NCBI GenBank assembly: GCA_964486935.1
Contig: CAZAPG010000006.1
Coordinates: 62,001 to 126,000, forward strand
Direction: 5' to 3'
Origin: CAZAPG01 sp964486935
Lineage (GTDB): Bacteria > Chloroflexota > Anaerolineae > 4572-78 > J111
DNA length: 64,000 bases
The position numbers were made by a program, and so were the translations under genes. Under the pieces are notes generated by a model, which worked only from the letters and a program-made list of their open reading frames with translations, was not told the origin of the DNA and did no database searches. Within the stretch, counting starts at the first letter, position 1, and the number at the start of each line of letters is the position of its first letter. Of the stretch, positions 46,677-54,735 are shown in pieces.

Positions 46677-47705
46677 TTACAACCAGAGGGCCAAATCGCT
46701 GGATTGACGAATGACCAACGATGGTTTGAGAACAACGTGCTCGCTTTCTATTGGGTCGCCCCGGAGGCGGGCGGTGAGCATCTGGCAGGCTTGTTGACCC
46801 AGGGTATAGGTGGCGCGGTGAATGGTAGTCAGCGGCGGTTGAGAATATTCGGCCAGTAAAATATCGCCGTAGCCGGTAACAACCACATCGCTACCAACAT
46901 CCAATCCTTGGTCTTGAACTGCGGCCATCACCCCCAGGGCAACAATATCGTCGGCGGTGATAATGGCCGTTGGGGCCTGGGGTTTGCTGAGTAATTTTTG
47001 CGCTATACTGTAGCCATCCTTTTGGGTAAAGTTACATTCTTGCAAATAATCTTTGTTTATTTGCAGCCCGGCCTTTTTCATTGCTTCTCTGAAACCGGCC
47101 AGAAAATCTGATGAAAAGAACAGGTTGGCCGGCGTGTTAATCAGGGCAATGTGCTGGTGTCCTTGCTCAATTAGATGTTCTACCACCAGCCGTACGCCTT
47201 CGGTGGCGTCGTCTGATATGGTTAAAAAGCTGCCCTGAATATTGGTGGCCCCAATGACTACAAAGGGAAACTGTTTTTCGAGCAGCAGCTCTATCCGCTC
47301 ATCTCGCCAGCGGGGCCTGGCTACAATAATTCCATCTACCCGGCGGCTGTTGATAAGGCGCAGATAGGCCCAGCTTTCTTCGGGGCCGGGCGTACAGGTC
47401 GAAACCAGCAGGTCGAAACCCTGTCTGGTGGCTTCGCCGGCAATGCCGGCCAGCAATTCGCTAAAATAAGGATCAGAATTTCTGGGGGAGAGGGTAGGCA
47501 AAATAATGCCGAGCGTATTGGTGGGAGCGTAACCCAATTCTCTGGCAACTCGCTTGATATTTTCCCGGGTTTCTTCGCTAATATCGTCGTGGTTGTTGAG
47601 CGCTCTGGATACAGCCGCTACCGATTTGCCAACAGCTTCGGCAATATCTTTTAGGGTAACATCCTCCCGCTGAGTTTTGGCTTTAGTGGATAAACGTCGG
47701 CGCAT
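46677..47705 (-). CDS. LacI-family transcriptional regulator
   Basis: A 342-residue repressor-type protein with an N-terminal helix-turn-helix (VTLKDIAEAVGKSVAAVSRALNNHDDISEETRENIKRVARELGYAPT, about 16-60) including the minor-groove hinge helix, and a sugar-binding periplasmic-type effector domain (about 62-335). Likely carbohydrate-responsive, given the MsmX/UgpC-type ATPase gene next to it. AAAGG lies before the ATG. Its 5' region carries a terminator and a folded leader candidate (see 47829-48128). Confidence 0.93.
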   Translation of the reverse strand: MRRRLSTKAKTQREDVTLKDIAEAVGKSVAAVSRALNNHDDISEETRENIKRVARELGYAPTNTLGIILPTLSPRNSDPYFSELLAGIAGEATRQGFDLLVSTCTPGPEESWAYLRLINSRRVDGIIVARPRWRDERIELLLEKQFPFVVIGATNIQGSFLTISDDATEGVRLVVEHLIEQGHQHIALINTPANLFFSSDFLAGFREAMKKAGLQINKDYLQECNFTQKDGYSIAQKLLSKPQAPTAIITADDIVALGVMAAVQDQGLDVGSDVVVTGYGDILLAEYSQPPLTTIHRATYTLGQQACQMLTARLRGDPIESEHVVLKPSLVIRQSSDLALWL

Positions 47706-47828
47706 TAACTAAAACCTTTAAGTTGATTTTGATTTTATACTAAAAATTTTCAGGAGTCAAATTTGAACTACGTGAAATCTGACAGGCCCCGCACGGGGTA
47801 TTAGCCATCACGGCGCTAAAGCATAAAA

Positions 47829-47855
47829 AAAGACCTGGATTTTCTCCAGGTCTTT
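47829..47855 (-). terminator. Strong intrinsic terminator upstream of the lacI-type gene
   Basis: 11-bp stem AAAGACCTGGA / TCCAGGTCTTT with a 5-nt loop and seven T on the minus strand. No gene ends just before it, so it closes a non-coding or leader transcript. Confidence 0.9.
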
Positions 47856-48092
47856 CTATGACTAAATAATAGGGTCTGTTCTATTAACTAGGTTGACTTT
47901 CCAAAAATAGTCTGGGTTATGCCAGCTTACCAGAGATCACATCCTACTGTCATCGCCAGTTATGCGTTGGCCGGCAACTTGTGCCCTGAGGCCCTTTTAC
48001 CTGACGTGACCTCTAGCTTGCCGATGTATTTCCCAATCTGGTTCCACGATAGGGACCTCCTTTCGGCTATTTGTAGAACTATTGGCTTCTAC
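47856..48092 (-). ncRNA. Candidate structured leader RNA or small RNA
   Basis: Minus-strand segment between a promoter (48100-48128) and a terminator (47829-47855). Visible elements: hairpin GTAGAA / TTCTAC (48073-48092); AGGAGG (48056-48061) eight bases before a GTG that opens a 16-codon ORF (48047-47997); a nested stem GGCC-TCAG-GGCA / TGCC-GGCC; and a long-range pair AGAGGTCAC / GTGATCTCT. No known Rfam motif recognised. The leader-ORF frame continues past TAA and TGA, so a decayed gene is the alternative. Confidence 0.4.
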
Positions 48093-48099
48093 TGGAACT

Positions 48100-48128
48100 A
48101 TGGTACTATTTTTTTTGTCAAGAGTCAA
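48100..48128 (-). promoter_or_regulatory. Putative promoter of the leader RNA candidate
   Basis: Minus strand TTGACT, 17-bp spacer, TACCAT; a second TTGACA lies in the spacer. Confidence 0.55.
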
Positions 48129-48213
48129 TAGCCCTACTATACGCTTACCCTACGTGATATTATGCAAAGTTCCGTTTACGTTTGATATTTGTTTTCTACT
48201 CAACCGGACTTAT

Positions 48214-48221
48214 GGTATAAT
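48214..48221 (+). promoter_or_regulatory. Extended -10 promoter of the ABC-F gene
   Basis: GGTATAAT preceded by T (TGG-TATAAT), an extended -10; -35 is weak. Predicts a leader of about 150 nt before the ABC-F ATG. Confidence 0.6.
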
Positions 48222-48269
48222 TTTCAAGGTCTTTCCAGAAAATCTTTCTTTATTAATCCAAATGGGCGC

Positions 48270-48363
48270 GTCCCAAGTTTTTGGAAATTGGGACACATTC
48301 GGCAGGAGGGATTCGGGGGAATACCCCCGTTCCCCCCGGTCTGTCCCAAATTTTGGGACAGAC
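48270..48363. repeat. Three inverted repeats in the ABC-F leader
   Basis: GTCCCAA ... TTGGGAC (48270-48294), CGGGGG-AATA-CCCCCG (48314-48329) and a perfect palindrome with 12-bp arms, GTCTGTCCCAAA / TTTGGGACAGAC around one T (48339-48363). The first and third share the GTCCCAA half-site. The last ends 13 bp before the start codon, which has no Shine-Dalgarno. Confidence 0.85.
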
Positions 48364-48376
48364 CCAATCCAAACAT

Positions 48377-50287
48377 ATGACAATTTTGACGGCTCAAAAT
48401 TTAGGAAAATATTTTGGCGGCCAGGATATTTTCTCTGGCCTTAATTTGTCTGTTAGCCACGGCGACCGGATTGCCCTGGTTGGCCCCAATGGCGAGGGCA
48501 AAACCACCTTGCTGCAAATTATGGCCGGCGTAGAGCCTCCCACCGAAGGACAGGTGCATACGGCCAAAAATTTGAGGGTGGGTTATTTGCGGCAACATTC
48601 ATCGCTGGCGGCGGCAGACAAATTGCTGTGGGAATTGGCCATGTCGGCCTTTGCCCAGTTGCGCCAGCAGGAAACCGAGTTGCGCGCCATGGAAGTCGCC
48701 CTGGCTAATACAACCGACGAGGCGCATCACCTTAATTTGCTTGAAAGTTATGGCGAGGCGCAAGCCCGGTTTGAGCTGGCCGGCGGTTACAATTACGAAA
48801 CCATGGCCCGGCAGGTGTTAACCGGGTTGGGCTTTACCGCAGAGGAGTATCACAAGCCGCTCAAACAATTTAGCGGCGGCGAGCAGAGCCGGGCGCAACT
48901 GGCCCGCCTGCTGCTAGAGCAGCCGGATTTGCTGCTGCTCGATGAGCCGACAAACCACCTTGACCTGGCCTCGGTGGAGTGGCTGGAAAATTACTTGCAA
49001 AATTGGAACGGGGCCATTGTGGTGGTGGCGCACGACCGCTATTTTTTGGATAAGGTGGCGACCCGCGTTTGGGAACTATCTTTTGGTTCGGTTGAAACCT
49101 TCACCGGCAACTTTTCTCATTATGTGGCCCAGCGGGCCGAGCGACTTGAGCGCCGCCTCAAGGAATATAAAGCCCAGCAAGAGTTTATTGCCAAAGAAGA
49201 GGATTTTATCCGGCGGAATATTGCCGGGCAACGCACCAAAGAGGCTCAAGGCCGCCGCAAGCGGCTGGAGCGGCTGGAAAAATTGGCCCGCCCCGTTGAG
49301 CACAAAGCCATGAACCTGGGGCTGCAAACAACGCTGCGCTCCGGTGATTTGGTTCTGGCCACGCACAATCTGGTCATTGGCTACCCCGACGACGAGCCGC
49401 TTTTTAGCTGCCCGGATTTGGAAATTCGGCGGGGCAACCGGGTGGCCCTGCTGGGGCCAAACGGGTCGGGCAAAACCACCTTTATCAAAACCATTTTAGG
49501 GCAAGTAGAGCCAAAAGCCGGCGCTATTCGCTTTGGGGCCGGCGTAAAGACAGGCTACTTTGCCCAAACCCACGCCAGCCTTAACCTTGAAGCCACCGTT
49601 TTGGATGAAATTCTCTCGGTTAAGAACCTGCCGGTGGGCGAGGCCCGCAATTACCTGGGACAATTTCTTTTTTCCGGCGATGATGTATTCAAACCCATTA
49701 GTCTGCTTTCCGGCGGCGAGCGGAGCCGGGTGGCGCTGGCCAAATTGACCCTTACCGGCGCAAACTTTCTTGTTTTGGATGAACCAACCAACCATTTGGA
49801 TATTCCCTCGCAAGAGATTTTGGAAAGGGTATTAAACAATTTTGGCGGAACCGTTTTACTGGTCTCGCATGACCGCTATTTTGTTGACGCCCTGGCCAGC
49901 CACGTTTGGGCGCTAGAGCCAGTAGAAAAAACAGTAACCGTTGTTAAAGGCGGCTACAACAGCTATCTGGTTTATCGAGATGCCCAAAATGAGTCGCCGG
50001 CCAACGGAACCCAACAACAGCCCGATGGTAAACTCAAAAGCAAACTCATCCGAGAGCAAACCAAAGCGGAAAAACGCGCCCAGGAAAAAAAGGCGCGCCA
50101 GCTTGAAGAGATGGAACGCGCCATCGAGCAAACCGAAGCGGAACTGGCAAATTTAGCCCAAAAACTGGAAGAGGCCAGCCTGGCTCAAGATGTGTCGGCG
50201 CTGCAAAAACTGGGGCAGGATTATCAGGCTACCGAAGCAAAACTTGAACAACTGATTGCCCAATGGAGCGAAATGGAAGTCGCCTAA
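48377..50287 (+). CDS. ABC-F family ATPase (Uup/EttA-like)
   Basis: A 636-residue soluble protein with two ABC ATPase domains and no membrane part. First domain: GPNGEGKTT, FSGGEQSRAQLARLLL, LLLLDEPTNHLD; second: GPNGSGKTT, LSGGERSRVALAKLTL, FLVLDEPTNHLD. Between them is the charged P-site tRNA-interaction linker (EFIAKEEDFIRRNIAGQRTKEA). A C-terminal coiled coil (about 545-635) resembles the Uup extension. ABC-F proteins act on the ribosome as translation factors or antibiotic-protection proteins. Start is the ATG at 48377, lacking a Shine-Dalgarno and lying just after a palindrome, which suggests translational or attenuation control. Confidence 0.93.
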   Translation: MTILTAQNLGKYFGGQDIFSGLNLSVSHGDRIALVGPNGEGKTTLLQIMAGVEPPTEGQVHTAKNLRVGYLRQHSSLAAADKLLWELAMSAFAQLRQQETELRAMEVALANTTDEAHHLNLLESYGEAQARFELAGGYNYETMARQVLTGLGFTAEEYHKPLKQFSGGEQSRAQLARLLLEQPDLLLLDEPTNHLDLASVEWLENYLQNWNGAIVVVAHDRYFLDKVATRVWELSFGSVETFTGNFSHYVAQRAERLERRLKEYKAQQEFIAKEEDFIRRNIAGQRTKEAQGRRKRLERLEKLARPVEHKAMNLGLQTTLRSGDLVLATHNLVIGYPDDEPLFSCPDLEIRRGNRVALLGPNGSGKTTFIKTILGQVEPKAGAIRFGAGVKTGYFAQTHASLNLEATVLDEILSVKNLPVGEARNYLGQFLFSGDDVFKPISLLSGGERSRVALAKLTLTGANFLVLDEPTNHLDIPSQEILERVLNNFGGTVLLVSHDRYFVDALASHVWALEPVEKTVTVVKGGYNSYLVYRDAQNESPANGTQQQPDGKLKSKLIREQTKAEKRAQEKKARQLEEMERAIEQTEAELANLAQKLEEASLAQDVSALQKLGQDYQATEAKLEQLIAQWSEMEVA

Positions 50288-50313
50288 AACGGGACCAACA
50301 GGGAGGTCAATAA

Positions 50314-51489
50314 ATGGCAGATAAAATAGTGATTGGTTTAACAGGTAATATTGCCACCGGCAAAAGTATTGTGCTGCGAATGTTTCAAGAGTTGGGCGCT
50401 ACCGTGATTGATGCAGACAAGCTGGTTCATCTTTTAATGAAAAGCGGCACGCCGGTTTACAAAGCCATTGTTGACGAATTTGGCCATTACATTTTGGATG
50501 AAAATAAAGAGATTAGCCGGCCCAAACTGGCTAAAATTGTTTTTAGCGACCCAAACGGCATGGCTAAACTGGAGGCAATTACCCATCCCCCGGTGCGTCA
50601 ACTTATCTTAAAACGTATCGAAGAGGCCCCTACCCAGGCGGTAGTAGTTGAGGCCATTAAATTATTTGAGTCTGGCCTGGCCGAACGATGCGACTCTAAC
50701 TGGGTGGTGGTTGCCCCTCCAGAGTTGCAGCTAAAGCGGCTGGTCGAACGCCGAAAAATGAGCGCCGAAGCCGCCAAACAGCGTATCAAAGCCCAATCAT
50801 CGCAGCAAGAAAAAGCGGCCAGAGCCGATGTAATTATTGATAATAGCGGCCCGCTGGCCAAAACATGGACAATTGTTAAAAAACACTATACCAGACTGCT
50901 AGAAACGGAAACGGACGAGGCTCGGCCGGCTGCCCCGGAACCGGAACAAGAGACTGCCGCAGCTCCAGTCACGGCTTCGGCGATGGAGGTCAACCTTGAA
51001 TCCCTCACCCTTCGGCGGGCCAAACGAGAGGATTTGGGCGCTATGGCGCAGTTGCTTATGGGCGCAACCAATAATGCCCTCAACCCGGATATTAGCGAAA
51101 TGATGGAGTCGCTCTTTTCCCGGGCTTATCTGGTGGCCATAGCCGACGACCTGGTTGTGGGGATGATTGGCTGGCAAACCGAAAATCTGGTGGCCGGATT
51201 ACAGGATTTTTACGTGCTGCGCGATAATTTGTGGCCGGGCGTTGGGCAAAAAATGTTAGACAAAGTTCACGAGGAAGTTAACAGCCTCTCGTGCGAGGTG
51301 GCTTTAGCCTTTGTGCAGGAGCTGGCGGGTCAAAAACCTATTGAGTTTTTGACAGGCCAGGGATATGAAATATCCGATAGCGACAGTTTGATTCCCGATT
51401 GGAAAGAGGCCGCACAAGAGTGGCAGCCCGCCAATAGTATATTGCTGTTTAAAAAATTGCGCGAACAGCGGATTATGGTCCCCATGTAA
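50314..51489 (+). CDS. coaE: Dephospho-CoA kinase fused to a GNAT-like domain
   Basis: A 391-residue fusion. Residues 1-200 are CoaE: Walker A GLTGNIATGKS, DADKLVHLLM, the lid RRKMSAEAAKQRIKAQ and VIIDNSG; it makes coenzyme A from dephospho-CoA and ATP. A Pro/Glu/Ala-rich linker (about 203-232) joins a C-terminal domain (about 234-385) with GNAT-like order (LRRAKREDLGAMAQLLMGA..., AYLVAIADDLVVGMIGWQ, LQDFYVLRDNLWPGVGQKML), in which the acetyl-CoA loop is degenerate. Stand-alone CoaE is about 200 residues. GGGAGG precedes the ATG, 27 bp after the ABC-F stop. Confidence 0.9.
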   Translation: MADKIVIGLTGNIATGKSIVLRMFQELGATVIDADKLVHLLMKSGTPVYKAIVDEFGHYILDENKEISRPKLAKIVFSDPNGMAKLEAITHPPVRQLILKRIEEAPTQAVVVEAIKLFESGLAERCDSNWVVVAPPELQLKRLVERRKMSAEAAKQRIKAQSSQQEKAARADVIIDNSGPLAKTWTIVKKHYTRLLETETDEARPAAPEPEQETAAAPVTASAMEVNLESLTLRRAKREDLGAMAQLLMGATNNALNPDISEMMESLFSRAYLVAIADDLVVGMIGWQTENLVAGLQDFYVLRDNLWPGVGQKMLDKVHEEVNSLSCEVALAFVQELAGQKPIEFLTGQGYEISDSDSLIPDWKEAAQEWQPANSILLFKKLREQRIMVPM

Positions 51490-51552
51490 TTTGCGGCCCG
51501 GTTCGGTTACTGATAGAATGTTACCCTGTAATTTCTGCCGGAGTGTTATCAA

Positions 51553-51798
51553 ATGGAAGCGATTAAAAAATTTGCCGGAGACCACCCCCAAATCACCTCG
51601 TGGATTGTGCTGGCCATTGGAATGGTCATAATTCTGGTTTGGTCGGCCAGAGATGTTGGTTTTACAAGCGGCCAATGGGTTGCCTTAATCATTACCACTA
51701 TTTTGCTGGCCGGCGCCTGCGTGTGGATTATTGGCTGGGAAGATGATGAGGATGAGCTGGCCCAAACGCCAAACGAGTCTGAAAAGGCCGACTCGTAA
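51553..51798 (+). CDS. Small two-TM membrane protein, function unknown
   Basis: An 81-residue protein with two hydrophobic helices (about 15-31 and 39-61) and an acidic tail (GWEDDEDELAQTPNESEKADS). No family recognised. It lies 63 bp after coaE on the same strand, and a strong terminator follows, so it probably ends the ABC-F/coaE transcript. Upstream GGAG is present but loosely spaced. Confidence 0.6.
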   Translation: MEAIKKFAGDHPQITSWIVLAIGMVIILVWSARDVGFTSGQWVALIITTILLAGACVWIIGWEDDEDELAQTPNESEKADS

Positions 51799-51824
51799 AG
51801 TAATTTGCTCAGACATTCAACCAG

Positions 51825-51858
51825 TAGGGCACGGCGCCATCGTGCCCTATTTTTTTTG
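51825..51858 (+). terminator. Intrinsic terminator of the ABC-F/coaE operon
   Basis: 9-bp stem TAGGGCACG / CGTGCCCTA with 7-nt loop and eight T. The right arm also encodes the stop codon of the convergent lipoprotein gene. Confidence 0.93.
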
Positions 51859-52458
51859 CAGGCTTTCCAGATGCACCCGCCCGGTATCCTCAAGCGTAAC
51901 CGGTTGGGGGGCAAGGGGAGTCCAAAAAAAACGGGCGCTCTGAAAATCTTGCGTCAATTGGCCGTTGAGCAAGAACGGCTCGCTAATGGGCCGGCCAAAC
52001 CGAACGCTGCCGCCGTGCGAGTCAAAATAGCGCAGAAAATCGCCGCTGAGGGTGTGACCGGTCTGTGGAAAATAGCGGGTATTGCGGTCATCGGCGCGGG
52101 GAATTTGCCCGGTTGAAATGGGCGGGCGCCGCCGGTTGAGCAGCTCTCCCAGCCAACCAACGGTAACGCGATAGGCCGGCTCATTTTCGGGGTGATATTC
52201 CAGGCGTCCTTTTTCAAAATATTGCGCGCGCCAGCCATCAACCACAACTTCATTGGTCAGGGGCAGGCCCAAACTGGCCTCACCGCCGTAAATATAAAAG
52301 AAGCGCAAAAATTCACCCTGTACCAAAAATCCGGTTTCTGCAAAATGGCGACTCTCTGGCAAAGGGGCGCTGTTTGATTCCGGCTGCTGGTTTTGGCAGC
52401 CGGCCAGCATGTAGGGTAATAATATAAGTAGCCAAATAAGTGAACAGTTGCCAGACAT
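51847..52458 (-). CDS. Lipoprotein with two FGxP-type repeats
   Basis: A 203-residue lipoprotein (lipobox MLAGC). Two repeats of about 50 residues are seen: GFLVQGEFLRFFYIYGGEASLGLPLTNEVVVDG...QYFEKGRLEYHP and GHTLSGDFLRYFDSHGGSVRFGRPISEPFLLNG...QDFQSARFFWTP. This FLxYfxxhGGxxxFGxPIse pattern is an LGFP-like module found repeatedly in surface proteins of Chloroflexota-type genomes (from general knowledge); its ligand is unknown, with cell-wall binding a reasonable guess. Confidence 0.75.
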   Translation of the reverse strand: MSGNCSLIWLLILLPYMLAGCQNQQPESNSAPLPESRHFAETGFLVQGEFLRFFYIYGGEASLGLPLTNEVVVDGWRAQYFEKGRLEYHPENEPAYRVTVGWLGELLNRRRPPISTGQIPRADDRNTRYFPQTGHTLSGDFLRYFDSHGGSVRFGRPISEPFLLNGQLTQDFQSARFFWTPLAPQPVTLEDTGRVHLESLQKK

Positions 52459-52531
52459 AAATGATAACGTCCAATTTTAGGGCAGTGTATCAGGTGTCTG
52501 CTCAACGGGCAATCCCGCCGATTGATTTCAT

Positions 52532-52560
52532 GTGACAGGGTAAACAGATGGTGCTATAAT
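52532..52560 (+). promoter_or_regulatory. Promoter of the GNAT gene at 52668
   Basis: GTGACA, 17-bp spacer, TATAAT; about 100 nt of leader follow. Confidence 0.8.
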
Positions 52561-52667
52561 CGGTGTTTAGGGATATCCGGGTTGTTAGTTTGGGGTATTA
52601 TTGGTTTTATGTAAATATGTTTGCGATATACCTTTGACAGTAATATTGTCGGCAGGGTATTAATTTT

Positions 52668-53675
52668 ATGGCGGTGTTGGCAAGTCGCAGAAGTAAAGAT
52701 TATTTTGGCGTGCGTCCAATGGACCCGATGAAAGATTTGGGCGGCGTGGCAGATTTGATAGAGCAGGCTTTTGCCAATGATTTGGACCGCGCCGGCCAAA
52801 ACGCTTTGCAAGAACTGCGATGGCTAAGTCGCTTGAAGCCGGTTTTGTGGTGGATGATTTATGCCAACCCCAACCACAGCGATTTTCTTTCTGGCTTTGT
52901 TTGGGAAGAAGATGGCAAAATTGTTGGCAACATTACGGTTAATCGAACCGGGGCCGGCTCCCGGCGCTGGCTCATTAGTAACCTGGCGGTGGCCGAAAGT
53001 TATCGCGGGCGTGGCATCGCCCGCAGTTTAATGCAAACCGCGCTTGAATTGGTTAGCGAATACAACGGCTCTGCCGTAGCGTTGCAAGTGCGCACTGATA
53101 ATGTTCCGGCCAGGCATTTATACCAAAGTTTTGGCTTTAAAGAAATTTCTGGCAAAACCTATTTGTGGGCCAAACGGGTGCCATTGGTAGAAGTTGCGCC
53201 GTTGCCGCGCAGCGTTATGCTGCGCCACCATAATTTTGACCTTCACGATGCGCGTCAGGCGCACAGCCTGGCTACAGTGACCACGCCACTGGCGGTTCAA
53301 AAAGAATGGCCTCTACGGCAAAGCCAATTTCGTTTAAGCCGTAGTGAGCGTGTTAGTGATTTTTTTCGGCGGTTTGTGGGGGGAGGCGCATCGGCTTTTT
53401 GGGTGGCTGAGGATGGTCTGCGCTTTGTAGCCACCCTCAATATCAGACCCGGCGTCTGGGGACATGCTCATCAAATTGAATTGATCGTTCATCCAGATTG
53501 GCGCGGATATCTGGAAAAACCTTTAGTCAGCCGGGCGCTTTATTATCTGTATAACTGGCGCAGCCGAAACATCGCCATCAAGCATCCCGCTGACCACGCG
53601 CAAGCCATCGAGGCTTATAAAGATTTTGGCCTGCAAGAAAATCAAACACTTATTTGGATGAAATTATTAGTGTGA
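52668..53675 (+). CDS. GNAT-family N-acetyltransferase
   Basis: A 335-residue protein with an N-terminal GNAT domain (about 15-170; acetyl-CoA loop NLAVAESYRGRGIARSLM, then NVPARHLYQSFGFKEI) and a C-terminal second, GNAT-like half (about 185-330; IELIVHPDWRGYLEKPLVSRALYYL) whose CoA loop is only partly kept. Substrate unknown. Not linked with the convergent lipoprotein gene or, because of a terminator, with the glycosyltransferase that follows. Confidence 0.82.
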   Translation: MAVLASRRSKDYFGVRPMDPMKDLGGVADLIEQAFANDLDRAGQNALQELRWLSRLKPVLWWMIYANPNHSDFLSGFVWEEDGKIVGNITVNRTGAGSRRWLISNLAVAESYRGRGIARSLMQTALELVSEYNGSAVALQVRTDNVPARHLYQSFGFKEISGKTYLWAKRVPLVEVAPLPRSVMLRHHNFDLHDARQAHSLATVTTPLAVQKEWPLRQSQFRLSRSERVSDFFRRFVGGGASAFWVAEDGLRFVATLNIRPGVWGHAHQIELIVHPDWRGYLEKPLVSRALYYLYNWRSRNIAIKHPADHAQAIEAYKDFGLQENQTLIWMKLLV

Positions 53676-53754
53676 GCTTGTGGCAGTTTTTTACAAATAA
53701 CGCTCACTGAAGATGGGGGGCAGCACCAAAATGCTTAACTCCAATCTTTAGCAC

Positions 53755-53779
53755 AGACTGGGTTGAGGCTCAGTCTTTT
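53755..53779 (+). terminator. Probable terminator after the GNAT gene
   Basis: AGACTG / CAGTCT stem (extended inward by wobble pairs) followed by TTT, ending 12 bp before the next gene start. Confidence 0.6.
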
Positions 53780-53791
53780 CTGTTTCAAATT

Positions 53792-54733
53792 ATGTTAGAC
53801 CTGGCTATTATCATTGTAAACTATAACACCAAAAATTTGTTGAGAGATTGCCTCACCTCTATTTACAGCAGCCAAGGCGATATTCACTTTAAAGTAGTGG
53901 TAGTTGATAACGCCTCGGCCGATGGCAGCGCCGGCATGGTTGAGACCGAATTTCCCCAGGCCGAAGTTATTGCCAGCCAGACAAATGGCGGCTTTGCTTA
54001 CGCCAACAACCTGGGCTTGCGCCGCGCCGGCTTTGATAGTGATGGGACGCCCCAGCCACATTCACCTCGCTACGCCCTGCTGCTTAACCCCGATACGCTC
54101 CTTCCCCCAACCGCCCTAACCGATATGCTAGCTTTTATGGATAGCCATCCTCAAGCGGGAGCGGTTGGCCCCAAACTGGTCAGATTAGACGGCAGCCTGG
54201 ATTTGGCATGTCGCCGGGCATTTCCTACGCCAGAAGTAAGTTTTTATCGAATGGTTGGCCTTTCTAAAATATTTCCTCGCAGCCAAAAATTTGGCCGGTA
54301 TAATATGACCTTTGCCGACCCGGACGAGTTGCTGGAGGTTGACTCGGTGGTGGGGGCGTTTATGATGGTTCGCCGTGAAGCCATTGCCCAGGCCGGCTTG
54401 CTGGATGAAACCTACTTTATGTATGGCGAAGACCTGGATTGGGCTTATCAAATAAAGGCCAAAGGCTGGAAAATTTTCTACAATCCGGCTGTTACCGTTA
54501 CGCACGTAAAGCGGGCAGCCAGCCGGCGTAGTCCCAAAGCCCAAATGGAATTTTATCGGGCAATGGATATTTTTTACCGAAAATTCTACGCCAATAACAC
54601 CCCCTTTTGGCTGCATGGATTGGTGGTGCTGGGCATTAACCTGCGCTGGCGGCTTACGCAATTAAAATATTATCTGCTGGACTTGCTAAAATCCAGGTCT
54701 AAATTCAATGATAATATGACTACAAAGGTGTAG
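53792..54733 (+). CDS. Glycosyltransferase family 2
   Basis: A 313-residue GT-A-fold enzyme. The N terminus IIIVNYNTKNLLRDCLTSI, VVVDNASADGS and the metal site ALLLNPDT (Asp of the DxD-like motif) are typical of GT2 rhamnosyl/galactosyl-type transferases; the acceptor loop MYGEDLDWAYQIKAKGWKIFYNPAVTVTH carries the catalytic acidic pair. A C-terminal hydrophobic stretch could attach it to the membrane. Two bases separate it from the sugar-phosphate transferase gene, so it most likely builds on the polyprenyl-linked sugar made there. Confidence 0.93.
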   Translation: MLDLAIIIVNYNTKNLLRDCLTSIYSSQGDIHFKVVVVDNASADGSAGMVETEFPQAEVIASQTNGGFAYANNLGLRRAGFDSDGTPQPHSPRYALLLNPDTLLPPTALTDMLAFMDSHPQAGAVGPKLVRLDGSLDLACRRAFPTPEVSFYRMVGLSKIFPRSQKFGRYNMTFADPDELLEVDSVVGAFMMVRREAIAQAGLLDETYFMYGEDLDWAYQIKAKGWKIFYNPAVTVTHVKRAASRRSPKAQMEFYRAMDIFYRKFYANNTPFWLHGLVVLGINLRWRLTQLKYYLLDLLKSRSKFNDNMTTKV

Positions 54734-54735
54734 CC

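Noticed and set aside
47919..48131. 70-codon plus-strand frame in the intergenic region
   Set aside because: No ribosome site, unusual composition, and it lies opposite the structured leader candidate.
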